A stretch of 64,000 bases of DNA from Ciona savignyi (lineage: Eukaryota; Chordata; Ascidiacea; Phlebobranchia; Cionidae), in NCBI GenBank assembly GCA_000149265.1, contig CH003399.1, forward strand, positions 66,779 through 130,778. Direction: 5' to 3'. The notes below the pieces were generated by a model. The model was given only the letters and a program-made list of their open reading frames with translations, was not told the DNA's origin and searched no databases. Both the position numbers and the translations under genes were made by a program. Numbering within the stretch: position 1 is the stretch's first letter; each line of letters opens with the position of its first letter. Positions 1-11,959 of the stretch are shown here, piece by piece.

Positions 1-1518
1 TAGTCACGTGTAAATTCGTGTAAAATCGATAGAAATAAGAGGCGAAGCCTCTGAAAAAGAAAGGCTATCACTCCTCGCATTTTTAATATTTCTCCACGAA
101 AATTACAGAGAATAAAATATAGGGTTTCCTTGATCGAATGAGCCATAGCTGAGGTCTCTACCATTACGCATTGCGGAGAAATCGTTTTTTAGATTTGTAT
201 CCATTTATGGACAGACGGGATACCATGTTTTCCCACCAACTCGCCATATATGGCGAGTTGGGAGGGAAAGAGTTAAACTGTAAATAGTAAGCACTTAAAG
301 ACAAAAATATGAAACCTTAAAAATTTGTACCAACCCTTCTAATGGTGTTAAGTTTAAAACTATAGGAATGCAGAAAAGTTACAAATAACTAACCCCATAA
401 TTGTAATGTGGGTTACAAAGGATTTTTAAATTTTTATCTTTGCATTTAATTTCTATATTTTTGTTACTTTATATTTCTATCTTTTAGTACTAATCGTAAT
501 TTCTTTGATTTTCCCTTTTCGTACTAGTTTAATTCCGCTTATAATAGCTTCTTTATATTTAGCGTGTATTGATAAGAAGCAATTTATCTTTACCAAGACA
601 CCAATTAAGTCATGCATGGCCAACATACAGCCTGCGGGCTGTGGGTCGGCCCTATTTTTTTACCGGTTCACAAACTGTATCTAACCATACCCTGTAATTA
701 AGATATTGAATAATATTCATGTAATAATCCGGCCCACCAAGAACTTTATTTTCCCACATCTAGCCAGCCGACTAAAGAAGTTTCCCACCCCTAAACTAAG
801 TGAATACTAAAATAGCAGAGTTATGTAATTTAATGAACATAGACCTACAGTCTTTTGCCCGGTTTCTCGCATAAATGTACCCTATGACCTCATTAGTATA
901 ATAAGGGACAGACTGCGTAATGATTTTCCGTTAAACAATTGTTCGAATTGTATTCACACTAATAAAGCCTGAATATTGATTATTGGTTATGTCAAGATCT
1001 ATAAAATTGTAGGTTCTAAAATTAAGATTTTCTGCATGACAGACCTTAATAAAGTGAACACAGGCAGTCTTAGGGAGATTAAATTTGAATTTGTAATCCT
1101 ACAAAATCAAACTTTCGATTGGCTTTTGTAACAGTTGCCTTAATTTTAATTCAACCAATCTAAATACAAATCAAATGAAATATTCTTAAACCTTTTAAGG
1201 CCTTTACAATTATATTGTTTGGCTTAATGTAAGGTATAACCGGAACATCACTTTTCCCTGTTATGCCGTATGTATTCATGACTTGTTTTAACTACCTGTA
1301 CTGTAGTTTTGACGTTTTTTTCTTTCTCCTTTTTAAAAATATACTTATTCATATTGAGGTTTTTAAGAATGTCAATAAAAAGACATAAACATTTGAAATA
1401 AACTATTACGCCCAATGTTGTTTATTAGGTTTTGGTACTGTAAATTTTTTAAAAAATAATAAAATTTGAGATAACATGTGAAAAAACAACTAAGTCAAAC
1501 TCCTTGATTAGATCTTAG
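1..1518. other. Gene-free AT-rich left edge
   Basis: No exon, RNA gene or SINE is recognised here apart from the palindrome at 236-261. The CNK-like gene that starts at 11959 on the minus strand must continue leftward through or past this stretch, because its PH-domain half is missing, but I could not pick out further exons. Positions 1260-1330 resemble part of the SINE-B body, weakly. Confidence 0.5.
236..261. repeat. Perfect 26-bp palindrome
   Basis: The arm CCAACTCGCCATA is followed directly by its exact reverse complement. The flanks stay partly complementary (TTTCCC before, GGGAAA after), so the whole unit could fold into a hairpin of about 40 bases. It may be the core of a foldback or MITE element; no target duplication was identified. 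Confidence 0.85.
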
Positions 1519-1830
1519 GATAGAATATTCATATTTATCCCCGTGAATGGGAAAACTTGGGGGGTTAACACACGGGCAATCAACAGATCACCTCGCGCCC
1601 ATCGTCGGGTTACCGGAGCTATTTTGGTGTGTTGTATATGATAGACATTTGGCTAGAATATTCATATTTATCCCCGTGAATGGGAAAACTTGGGGGGTTA
1701 ACACACGGGCAATCGTCAGATCACCTCGCGCCCACCGTTGGGTTACCGGAGCTATTGCAGTGTGTTGTATATGATAGACACGTTGTTTAATATAGTAGAA
1801 CCCATTAATCCGCTGGGTTCAGGCAAACAC
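1519..1830 (-). mobile_element. SINE-A, two partial copies in tandem
   Basis: Two 3' halves of SINE-A follow each other (1519-1650 and 1655-1830), each starting with the reversed tail and the segment reading TTATCCCCGTGAATGGGAAAA. The second runs further, to the AACCCATTAATCCGCTGGG block. Both lack the tRNA-like head. Confidence 0.8.
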
Positions 1831-1855
1831 TGGATTCTTACTTGGGAATGTATGG

Positions 1856-1926
1856 TTCCGGTGGGGGTGGGGGAATCGCCAGGATATTCAGGGGGCTCGT
1901 TGGGACTTCGGGGGGGCAGGGGGATT
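1856..1926 (+). other. G-run cluster (possible G-quadruplex)
   Basis: At least five runs of five to seven G lie within about 70 bases on the plus strand, in otherwise AT-rich DNA. The run pattern permits a G-quadruplex; whether it forms is unknown. Confidence 0.5.
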
Positions 1927-1971
1927 TACGGGAAACAACCTGGCTCCCTAAAAACGAGGAAAAGTAATTGT

Positions 1972-2135
1972 TTTGTTGATAAAAAAGTAATAATGACAAA
2001 AAGTAATATTTGTTGATAAAAAATTTATGTTGTTGTGTGGTGTAGTTGTTGAAAAAGTTATGTTGACGGTTTTGTTGATAAAAAAGTAATGTTAACAGCT
2101 ATGTTGATAAAAAAGTAATGTTGACAGTTTTGTAA
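1972..2135. repeat. Short minisatellite around GTTGATAAAAAAGTAATG
   Basis: Imperfect copies of a unit of about 24-35 bases lie just downstream, in gene sense, of the last CNK exon in the window, ending about 25 bases from its splice donor at 2160. Confidence 0.7.
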
Positions 2136-2160
2136 ATAACTGTATAAGCCACAGACTTAC

Positions 2161-5100
2161 TTAAAGAGGACGGTTTAGAATGGTTTGCAGATGAATTGTC
2201 GTTGGTGGAATACGCAGATGAAGAAGACGTTCTTCTGCGGGACTTTAGCGAGTCATAACTCGGCGATTTTCTATGATTTCTGTGGGCAAGTATGGAATTA
2301 CAATTTGTTGACATTGGCTGTTGTTTTTAATTTGTTGACAGGTCGTTGTTTTACTAGTTGACAGGGCGTTGTTGTTTTTAATTGACGGTCGTTATTGTAT
2401 TAGTTGATGGTATTATTGTTATTAATTAGTTGACAGATCGTTGTTGGTTGTTATTAGTTGACAGGGCGTTGTTGTTATTAGTTGAGAGGGCGTTATTGTT
2501 ATTAGTTGACAGTGTGTTATTTGTATTAGTTGACAGGGCGTTGTTGTTATTAGTTGACAGGGCGTTGGTTGTATTCGTTAACAGGGCGTTGTTGTTTTTA
2601 ATTAACGGTCGTTATTGTTATTAATTAGTTGACAGGGCGTTGTTGTTATTAATTGACGGTCGTTATTGTTATTAATTAATTGACAGGGCGTTATTGTTAC
2701 TTACCTATGCTCCTGGAGCATTCTCATCACTTGCGTCGAAGTTTGCCCGTTCTCGCTATTCTGGAGTTGTGGTGGGTTGTATGGGGTGTGTGGGGTGTGC
2801 GGGGTGTGTGGGGTGTGTGGGGTGTGCAGGGTGTGTGGGGTGTGTGAGGTGTGTGTGCCATTTGGAGCAGTGGAAGAGCACTGGCTGCTGTGTCTGGTTT
2901 GTAATTGGCTGGCCGATTGACTTCTTCTCTGTGATTGGTTCATTTGAATTCGAGATCTTGGCGGGATCTTTTTAATTGGAGCGGCTGCTCTCCATTCTCT
3001 TGACCTGTTTAAAGAAAATTTAAAATAATTTTCATTGAAAAGTTAATTTTTACCAACAATCATAGTATTTTCATTTTTTTAATATTTTCATTTTTTAAAT
3101 GATTTTAATTTTTTTTAATATTTAAAAATTTTTTCATAGTATTTAATTTTTTTAAATCTTTGATTTGTTAATATAAATAAATACTTAAATAAGTGAGTGA
3201 AAAAAATATTTTAATACTATAACAAAATGCTTTACTTCTTTAATATACACTTAAGTATATTAAAACATTCAGAAATGTTTAGAAAGGCCAAGATTCCCAG
3301 TTAAATCATGTTAAACATTTTATTAAAAAAAACAAGTTTGTAGAAGTTCGAAACCTTTCTGCTTGACGGGAAAACTAAAAGAAGGGAAAGCGGGAAGGAG
3401 GGAAACTGTACTCTTAAATATATATTAAGACATTACAGTTTGTTTTAAACATGGGGTTGGAGTTAGGGTTAGGTTTGGGGTTGAGATTAGTGTTTAGGGA
3501 AGGGTTAGAATTAATTTCCATAGTTTTTGTGAGCAGTTTCCCTCCTTCCCTCTTTCCAACCTTTTTATGTTGCCCCTGCCCCCTTTTTAAGTTTATCAAG
3601 ACATCAACAGAAATAGTATTCATTTTCATTCATCACCAGTTTTTTATCATTCACTTTAGTATTGTCCCTACTTAACATCACTTGCACCTCTACCTGTCAT
3701 GGTTTTCATGGCGATGAGTCAGCAGATTGGAAGATGATGATGTCATCATTTGAGGGCGTTTCTTGATCAGAAGTACGACCTCGTGTGGTCGCTCCTTCAG
3801 CACAGCTACGAGCATGGAAAGCGTCCAACCGATCTGAAAATAAATTGTTTGTGCAAAGCAGCAAATAAGGGGAGGGAGATTTGCCAACAAAATTATGAAA
3901 TCGGCAGTTTTATTAATATTGTTCCATGGGCAACGTTAAAGGGAGGGAAAGTGGGAAGGAGGGAAGGAGGGAAACTGCACAATAAAACTTTGAAAACTAA
4001 TTCTAACCCTGCTCTAAACACTAATTTCAACGCCAGAAATAATCCCAACACCATGTTTAAATTAAAAGTAACTCTAAGGCCAGTTTTCTTTGTATATTTT
4101 TGCTGTTGTTTTCCTTCATTGAAATACCTTCGTACTAGGGATGCACAATATAGGATAGTTAGGTATTCTAGAATATTCTAGAATAATATATTTCGAATCT
4201 AGAATTTCGAATCCTATTCTAGAATGTTTTACCATGTATTTAAATTTGCTATGCTGTGCATATATTTTCTCATTTATAGTGAATTAGCCATATGCTTTTA
4301 AACTGTGATGAGAGCAATTTACGTAGTCCAACAATATTTTACCATTACATATTTTTAATCATATGTAACATCGCTAAACACTATCTGCCATGAGGGAGGA
4401 TAATAGTCTAGTAGGTTGTTGTTGAAATGAATGGCTGAAAAAAACTCTCCCTAACACCAGACAATTTTTATTTCACCAGTTTGGTATCAAGACTAGCTAT
4501 TAATGCCCTTGCACAATTAAACATTAATTTACTATTTAACACAGTTATACCTCGGTAAAAGTATAATAAATTAATCACTGCCAAATCACCTAACTAAATA
4601 ACACATAGGATATCATTGAATTGAATACATAGGATATCATTCATTATGTTTATTGAAAACATAGTAGTTTAAGTGAAATATATATTGTAAATACTAACGT
4701 GTTTAGTCTGTAAATAACTCTTCCGCCTTTGGAATAATTGCGTCATATTTAAAGGTGCGATAAAACCATGTGATTACAGCCTGGCGAACGTGACCTACTT
4801 TGTTTGTGCGTGCGTTCGTTTTAAGCGCGTCTGTCCACGATGCACGTGTACGGGACAACTGATAAGATAATGTTGTTGTGCTTTGATGCAAGTTGTATTT
4901 CCGAGCTACCGCTTAAGAAAATGTTCGGACGCTTTTGCACGATAGATGCACTTTCGGTATGGAGAAACGCATTACGGGTATTATGTACGAATGAAGAAGC
5001 CATTTTACAATTTTGAGAAAACGTATTTACTTCAATGACGATTCACCAAAAGTTTCTTATCATAGTTATCCACTGTCGCACGCTTGCTGAAACGATACGC

Positions 5101-8100
5101 TGACGTCTGCATAATCGGCATCACGCGTGTTGTTGCGCGTTGGATCGCAGCCAATATTTTACGTTTTTGATTTCGAATCCTAACTATTCTTATTAAATTG
5201 CTTGTAAAGATTCGAATCCCTAGAGATTCGAATCTCAAAGATTCGAAATTCTATATTGTGCATCCCTACTTCGTACTAACACAATGTAAACCATGCAAGC
5301 ATATCATGGGAATATTAGGCTCTGTATTGTTCATACTAACGGACCAGCTGAAATTCACATCTTATTTTGCACTAATGATAACACTATTTAGTAATTTAAA
5401 AATTTCCCGAAGAAAAATCGTAAAATTTTATTCACACATTTCATAATTTGGTTCTTAGTTTTACCATTCTAGTCCTAATTGTTTATTACATTGGATTATA
5501 TTTGAATTGATGTTCCTAATAAGGTGTTCATAATAATACAAATCAAAATCAACTTTTATTGCCAAATATCGGAAATAGTGACTTACCACTTACCAAAATC
5601 AACTTAAACAAAAACAGTGATGACCCACCAAAATCAACTTACACAAAAACAGTGTTGACCCACCAAAATCAACTTAAACAAAAACAGTGATGACCCACCA
5701 AAATCAAACTTACACAAAAAGCAGTGATGACCCACCAAAAACCAACTTAAACAAAAACAGTGATGACCCACCAAAATCAACTTAAACAAAAACAATTTAT
5801 TGCCAAATGATTGAAATAGCAACTTACCACAGGTGTCCCGTTAACGGCGATCACTTCATCTCCAGAGTTGAGACGTCTGGCTTGTGAAGCCACGGAGCCA
5901 GGCCGCGTGCCGGTGACAACATGGTGGCCTTCGAAGGTGGCTTTGATGTACAACCCCAAACCCTCCTGGGGGTTGGCGTCGCGTAAGGTCACATATTCCA
6001 GCGACACCGGTTGTATCGTGAGGGAATCATTCGAATGAATGATGCTGGATAAATTGGGTTAAAAGCAAGAGACTCAAACTTTTAAAAAAATTAAAAAAAG
6101 GAAAACGAAATAAAATTAATGTGTTCATTTTGGATTCAAGAACCCATACTGTAAGTGGTGTTGCCTTGTAAAGATTTTTTGGTGGCAAGTATCTCAATTT
6201 GTTCCAAAAATTACATTTTAGATTCGAGCAAATCCTATATTACAGTTTTGTCATTAGAATAAACGAAAAAAAAAAAAATTTCTAATGTATGACGCCGGAT
6301 TAATTGGCATTGGTGGAAAAGCAAGGTACTGTAAAGTAGTGTCACCAAAAATTATGGGGCCAAGTACAGTATAATGTTACCAAAGTAACCAAGTTCATTT
6401 TAGACTGACACCCTAGAGCAGGGGTGCTCACACTTTTTCAGCATGCGAGCTACTTTTAAAATGACCGAGTCAAAATGATCTACCCACTACAAAAATGCAA
6501 AGGCGAAAGAGCGGCGCTTTCGGCAAGTTTTGCTGTACTTAGAGCCGTTGTTTGATTTGATTGGTCACCCGAACGGCAACATTCAGTTGTCATCTGAATG
6601 GCTGCCCTGTATATCAATCAAGTGACGGCATTGAAGCTAGAATGATAATTTTTTAATGTCACGCCGCGATCGACCAGTACCACCTTCGCGATCAACCGGT
6701 AGATCGCGATCGACTTAATGAGCACCCCTGCTTTAGAGTAATCAGACTAAAGAAAAAATTTGGTGTAATACTGACTTTCGAAAAAGGCATTTCCCAAAAA
6801 TGCAATAATAGCAGTCTTGTGTGCATCTAACCTTATTAATTCGACCGGTTAGTCTGGTGGTTTGTGTGATGCCTTTCAACCGAAAGGCTGCAGGTTCGAA
6901 ACTGGTCGCTTACTAGTCATTTGCGACCTTGGGCAAGGCACTTAACAGACATTGCGTGAAACTATCGGATTAATGGGTTCTACTAAATTAAAAAAACGTG
7001 TGAATCATACACAATACACTGCAATAGCTCCAGTAACCCGATGGTGGGCGCGAGGTGATCTGACGATTGTTATGTCATAACCCCATGGTTTTCCCATTCA
7101 CGGGGATAAACATGAACATCCTATCTTAAATATGCAAAGGAACAGGACAAAATCATAAAGTGACCAACCTGTCTGAAGCATTTTCCATCTCCGCACAAAT
7201 ACCAAGCACTGCATCCTCTATCACACACGCGAATACGCTCTGCAATACAATTTACCAGTATAGGTATCACAAAACCAATATTGGTATCAGGGTTCGAATT
7301 AAGAGATCGCGAACCAGTTTTTTCTAAAGTTCGCGAATCACAATATTTAACAAAATCGAGAAAATATAATGCGGTACTGATTTCGCGCACTTTTAATAAT
7401 AAATCATCAACACGTTAATATAACATCGTTTAACTTCAACATAACATTTAACAATGACATTATTATTACATTTATTTATCTTGAACCATTAGTTCGAATC
7501 TTGGTATATATTAAGCAGCAGACTGGTGGTCTTGGGCACTTAGGTCTATTTTTAGTGTACAACATATTGCAACTACTTTAAACGTACCAGTACCGATCAC
7601 AGATATACTACTATCGACATATTTTACCCGATAGGCGATATATAATAAATAGAAAAAAAAAATTTTAGAAAGAAAAGGTTTTAAATTTCGGAGCGCTGAG
7701 GGATTTCTCTCAGTATTAAACACATTTACCAGCCTTCCTGCTCTAGGACTTTGATTCGCGCTAGATTAAATACTTACATGCTGCATTGTGGAGCTGAGTT
7801 CATAACACAATCGAACCAACGTGTCTCTTAACGTCCTGAATTCCTGTTTGTACGTGAACGGGACCCTGGCAATACAAAACATTTTTATGTTTAATGCCAG
7901 TAATACAATGGTAACATGACTCGGTAATTGAATAAGGTGAAAATGCTAATAAAACATACTATGTGTCCTGGAAACTTATTCTGTTCACATGAAATTTTTG
8001 CACTAATATGAGCGACAATATATTATTAGCCATTACAAAGTAGTTTAAAAACACGGCCTCCTGCTGCACAGGGTGATATATGATATTTAATGCCGGTAAT

Positions 8101-11100
8101 ACAATAGTAACATGGCTTGAGTAGTAAATAAGGTAAAAATGCCAATAAAACGTACTATGTGTGTTGAAAACTTCAACATTCGCACACATTTATACCCTAC
8201 CCCATGTATGATAAACTGAAGATTGGAAACGCTGTCATTTAAGATGAAAATATGATATAGGAAACATTTTGTCAAATATTACACCAAGACTAAAACGATT
8301 CCCTACACTTCGGTTTTTAAGTCAAAATAACAGTGCAAAGACTATAAAAGATCCTTAACACATTTAACTTTCAACAGTCTAATGTTTATAACTATTAAGT
8401 AGATAAAGTAAAACTATAAACAGCATGCATTTTTATTTATGTGAATTAAGTATGTGACTGAAATTGAGACACAGATTTAATTTGTCTGACACAATTACGA
8501 CCTGGTCGATCGTTTGCTTAAAACCCTGGTAAACAAAGCCTTTTCTTTTACTTAGTTTGCCAGCGGTTCAAAATATAGATTTTTACAGTACAACGTACAG
8601 ATGGGCACAAGGTTTTGACTTCAGAGAAATATAAAATTTAAACCAGTATATTATTTGCCATAAACGCAATTTTAGACATTTATACAATTTTTGTGATTTA
8701 AGAAACTCTATCACAAAAAACTAATTAACATACCAGCATAAATATATATATATATATATAGGCTATTATATAAATACTACTGTTGGTCAAAAAAAAGGTA
8801 TAAAGTTGAACATAATTTATAAAATACTAAAACTACTGTTTTATTATAACGTAAGACGTAACTTTAACAAGATATAGATATTCTTTTCACGCGATAACAG
8901 CAAAAAAACAACAAAATTCCATTTAAGATTGGGGAATCAGCACAAACCTATCAAGCCAGAGAACCAGTTGCTTCCCCTCATCGAGCACATTGGATGCGAG
9001 GTGAAGTAGTTGGATGGTGGGTCCTCTATGGAGTGATACCCCACCGTCGTATTCGTAATCCTCCGCTTCTCTTCTGCGAGTGGCGATCATGGAACGTAGA
9101 CTACGGCAGCGGCAGTTCAAGCAGAGTGCTCGTGATTGGAGCGTTTCACTTTCGACTCCATCATCCTATTTTAAACATGATTGTGTGGGTTATTTGTGTT
9201 AAGTCTGGGCTCTTGTTTGCAATTAACATGCGAGTTTATCTTGGAAAGCAATTTTATTCCTTAGATAGATAAGCGGTGTAGAATCCTAGTTTGTGTCTGT
9301 TCAATGGAAAATAAGTGAGTTAATAACTAAACAATGGCGAAATAAACCCTGCAAGTGAACAACGGCGTTACTGAAAAGAGCAAAGGATAATGCATACTAG
9401 GCATTTTAAACATGATTTTGTGGGTTATTTGAACTTATAAACTTTGTCTATGCACTCTATCCTATGTTAACTATGTTAAGTTAAAAAGAAATATCTTATT
9501 CAAAACATTTTTGTAAAATATATTTTTACCAATTTCTGTAAAAGTGATTTTTTTTAAATATATTTTTACCAATTTCAGTAAAAGTAATTTTTTTTAAATA
9601 TATTTTACCAATTTCTGCAGCAGTGATACAGCATCGAGAATTAATTCTTGGTGCCCAGTTAGATGGATTTGCAGCTTATGTAGGTCATCGGTGTTGAGAG
9701 CCAAAAGCTGGGAACCTACTACCTCTGCTTCACGTAGGTGGGAGGTGTATTTCTGTAAGCAATCATCCAAACCTGTTTGAAAACAATGTTAATGCAGTTT
9801 ATATGTGTTTGGGGACAATACACTTGAACTAAACAAATCCAAATGAATTAGTTTTGCATAAAACCCAAATTAACATATTTTACTATGGGTTCCCTTTAAA
9901 TCTGAAAGAAAAATATTTTTAGTTTGCGTCGTTTTTTTAAAGTCAATTTAAAAATTTTCCCTTAAAAGTTGGCGTCGTTAAAAAATTTTCCTAAAATTTT
10001 AAAACTTTCCTCTTAAAGTTCCCTTAAAATTTTTAGTTGGCGTCGTTAAGTAAATTTAGCTTTAAAAAGCACTCAAAGATGGTGTGGTGTCCTAACAACC
10101 CGCTGTGTCATCCTAAAGTTCCCCGACGCGGGGCAGGGGGGATTAACATGGATTTCCTGTCCCGGCCCCGTAATCCCGCAACCACATTTACATAATGTAC
10201 CAATAGTCAATGGTGAAGCCAGGTTTTTAATGCATTTAATCTGTATTGTTAGTTAATTGTTGTACAAAGCTGTATGGACCAAGATATATAAAATTAAAGC
10301 TTATTCCCACTATTCAATCAGCATGTTACTTTAACCGTCTTCCGACGCCAAAAGTGTGAAATATCGGTACCGTTTTTGTTTTTTTAGAAAATACTCTATT
10401 TTATTCTGTAATTTGTATATTATTAGTGTAGTCTTCACAGATAAACTCTAAACAAAATTAAAACGACTGACATGTGTAATAAAGGAAAGTGATAAAATAT
10501 AGACAGTCTTGAGATCAAACAAAAGTTTCATTAGTGTCTTAATGGCCTTGATCCAAGAATAAGCTTTTAATCAATAACACAATAATGGTGACAATATAAG
10601 CGCCAGACTAACAATAATCAATACAATAGTAATTAAAAGGTTTATCTTCAAAAAATGTCGTTACAACTATTGGATTTGGATTTGCAGTTTTTAAAGACAA
10701 AAAGAATTGGTTGAACACGTGCTAATGGATATTCTGCTATTCTATAATTAAACCTTTTTGCTTGATTAAAATTAATTAAAAGTAATGTCATTTATGGAAC
10801 AGGGATTTTCTTTTAAATCAAGTTAGAAGAAAATGGACAGAATCATGCAATATTAATCTTATTCTCTCCCAGGAGTGCGTCCTGGAAGTGACCTTGATGG
10901 AAGGACTGATGAAAATAAATAATGCATGTCGCAAGATGGTAATTGTCGATGTTTTACATTAGGAATTACAGCCGGAGAGCAAGCTGGTTGAAAACTGAAT
11001 AAAAACTCTGCGGCATAAATGACAAACTGCAAAACGACAATCGTTAGAACATGTCTAAAAACCAATCAATTAACAAGTTTCGGTATAATTAGAAGTGGCC

Positions 11101-11959
11101 TCTAAAGTCTAAACCCACATAAAAATAAATAAAAAAAATAAAAGTATAAAAAATTACAAAACTCATTCACTTGGATGTGATGATTTGAAATGTGAGAAAA
11201 GAATTAGCGCGAATCCAAGATTTTTTTTCGGGTTACAATATTGTTGTGTAATAAATAATTAATAAATATAAATTAATCCAAAGTTCCATAAAAATCTATT
11301 AAAAAGCTAGAGAAAAATAACTTAATTATTTTCAAATTGATGACACTTTTCCGCTTAGTATCTTATCCGTGCTACTTTAACAAATGCTAAATTACTTTTT
11401 AAAAATAAAATTATTTACAGAAACTAAGTGAACATCTCAAACTAGGAAAAAAACAACTTTTTAAAACAGATACATCATGTTACATCGTCAATTAAACTCT
11501 CAAAACACAAAAACTATTGTTTTCTTAAGACAGATATGATCTATCATTATAAATATGTCAAAGCCTAATGATATGGAATGAAGAGATGCATAAAACTCCA
11601 GTGCTTGGATTTAAAGGCAAACCATTTCCATTCATAAATTTTTCACTTCCCAATTAAATCTTTAACTATTAGTTAAAAAGAAGTCACGCGCAATAATGAT
11701 GTCATGATAAAATATGTTTAAATTACACACATAAAGATAAAAGAATATAGGAATCAAATGATTGACATTGTAATGTAAAACTCAAACAAAATTAAAATAA
11801 GTTTTTTTATACTTAAAATGAAAAGATCGCCTAGAGGATAATTGTTATAAAGAATGCAATTTAAGGTATAATTACAGACTCAATGAAAATAGGCACGTTA
11901 CCTTTAAACCAATTCAAAACTTGATTGTTGTCCCATTGAGAGATGTTGATTATTTCCAT
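2161..11959 (-). CDS. CNKSR: Connector enhancer of KSR (CNK) scaffold, N-terminal part
   Basis: Scaffold protein of Ras/Raf/MAPK signalling at the plasma membrane. Nine exons, first to last: 11902-11959, 9609-9772, 8948-9165, 7778-7865, 7169-7239, 5828-6044, 3694-3833, 2705-3004, 2161-2279. All join in frame (458 codons). The SAM domain spans about residues 7-72 (GLDDCLQKY, HQELILDAV), as in human CNKSR2. The CRIC region follows, with an RRR motif and VLWLDRVPF, RLCYELS. The PDZ domain is at about 210-300 (GLGLYIKATFEGHHVVTG, GDEVIAVNG, then IGWTLSMLV and LLIKKRP). After it come a Ser-rich linker and an HTP repeat near 355-375. The start is the first ATG ahead of SAM. The last exon ends in a good donor, so the PH domain expected in this family lies left of the window. 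Assignment by remembered similarity; paralogue 1, 2 or 3 cannot be told. Confidence 0.93.
2290..2704. repeat. Intron-filling minisatellite (unit ~25-30 bp)
   Basis: Copies of a unit around AGTTGACAGGGCGTTGTTGTT fill nearly the whole 425-bp intron between the last two CNK exons in the window, from the acceptor at 2280 to the donor at 2704. Confidence 0.85.
2783..2862. repeat. Coding repeat (His-Thr-Pro) in CNK exon
   Basis: A nine-base unit GGGGTGTGT (plus strand) is repeated with small changes and encodes HTP units in the minus-strand CNK reading frame. The unit is a multiple of three, so copy changes keep the frame. Confidence 0.85.
3371..3575. mobile_element. GGAGGGAAA-ended MITE
   Basis: Ends are inverted: GGGAAAGCGGGAAGGAGGGA at the left and CCCTCCTTCCCTCTTTCC at the right. 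The interior matches in reverse the copy at 12838-13030, including a stretch that resembles telomeric TTAGGG. It lies in a CNK intron. The family is not one I can name. Confidence 0.7.
3925..4090. mobile_element. GGAGGGAAA MITE, right end lost
   Basis: GGGCAACGTTAAAGGGAGGG opens the copy, followed by the family interior (AACACTAATTTCAACGCC). No CCCTCC end is found before the hAT element that starts at 4136. It begins about 90 bases upstream, in gene sense, of the CNK exon at 3694-3833. Confidence 0.65.
4136..5268. mobile_element. hAT-like non-autonomous transposon, 1.1 kb
   Basis: The ends are inverted (TAGGGATGCACAATATAG and its complement) and the element is flanked by a perfect 8-bp duplication, CTTCGTAC, at 4128-4135 and 5269-5276. 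Both the TIR type and the 8-bp duplication are typical of hAT elements. Subterminal repeats of TTCGAATC/TCTAGAAT lie near both ends. No transposase frame was seen. A relative sits at 20294-20892. It is inside a CNK intron. Confidence 0.9.
5541..5822. repeat. 37-bp minisatellite at the PDZ-exon donor
   Basis: About five copies of a unit around ACCCACCAAAATCAACTTA lie directly downstream, in gene sense, of the CNK PDZ exon. The array is bracketed by two copies of the splice-donor neighbourhood (CTTACCAC plus about 30 bases), at 5549-5590 and 5790-5830. Confidence 0.85.
6419..6730. mobile_element. hAT-like MITE, 312 bp
   Basis: Perfect terminal inverted repeats CAGGGGTGCTCA and TGAGCACCCCTG. 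The flanking 8 bases, CCCTAGAG and CTTTAGAG, agree at six positions, as expected for an aged target duplication. No coding capacity. It lies in the CNK intron between exons 7169-7239 and 5828-6044. Confidence 0.88.
6842..7127 (+). mobile_element. SINE-A, full length
   Basis: All parts are present, from the head CGACCGGTTAGTCTGGTGG to the tail ATCCTATCTTA. It ends about 40 bases from the CNK donor at 7168 and is antisense to that gene. Confidence 0.9.
8742..8760. repeat. (AT)n microsatellite
   Basis: About nine AT units in the CNK intron between 7865 and 8948. Confidence 0.85.
9486..9612. repeat. ~40-bp repeat carrying the SAM-exon splice donor three times
   Basis: Read on the minus strand, AAATTG followed by GTAAAA occurs three times at a spacing of about 40 bases. 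The first is the donor of the SAM exon (exon end 9609). The others lie in the intron, with A-rich spacers. Confidence 0.85.
9773..11901. other. First CNK intron (2.1 kb)
   Basis: No exon or SINE-A copy is seen. Positions 11030-11160 match 13205-13350, part of a dispersed SINE-B-like repeat. A short minus-strand open frame at 10859-11065 has no support as a gene. Confidence 0.5.

Noticed and set aside
3440-3500. Interstitial telomere repeat (TTAGGG-like)
   Set aside because: The same segment recurs in fixed position in several MITE copies and is not a true tandem TTAGGG run.
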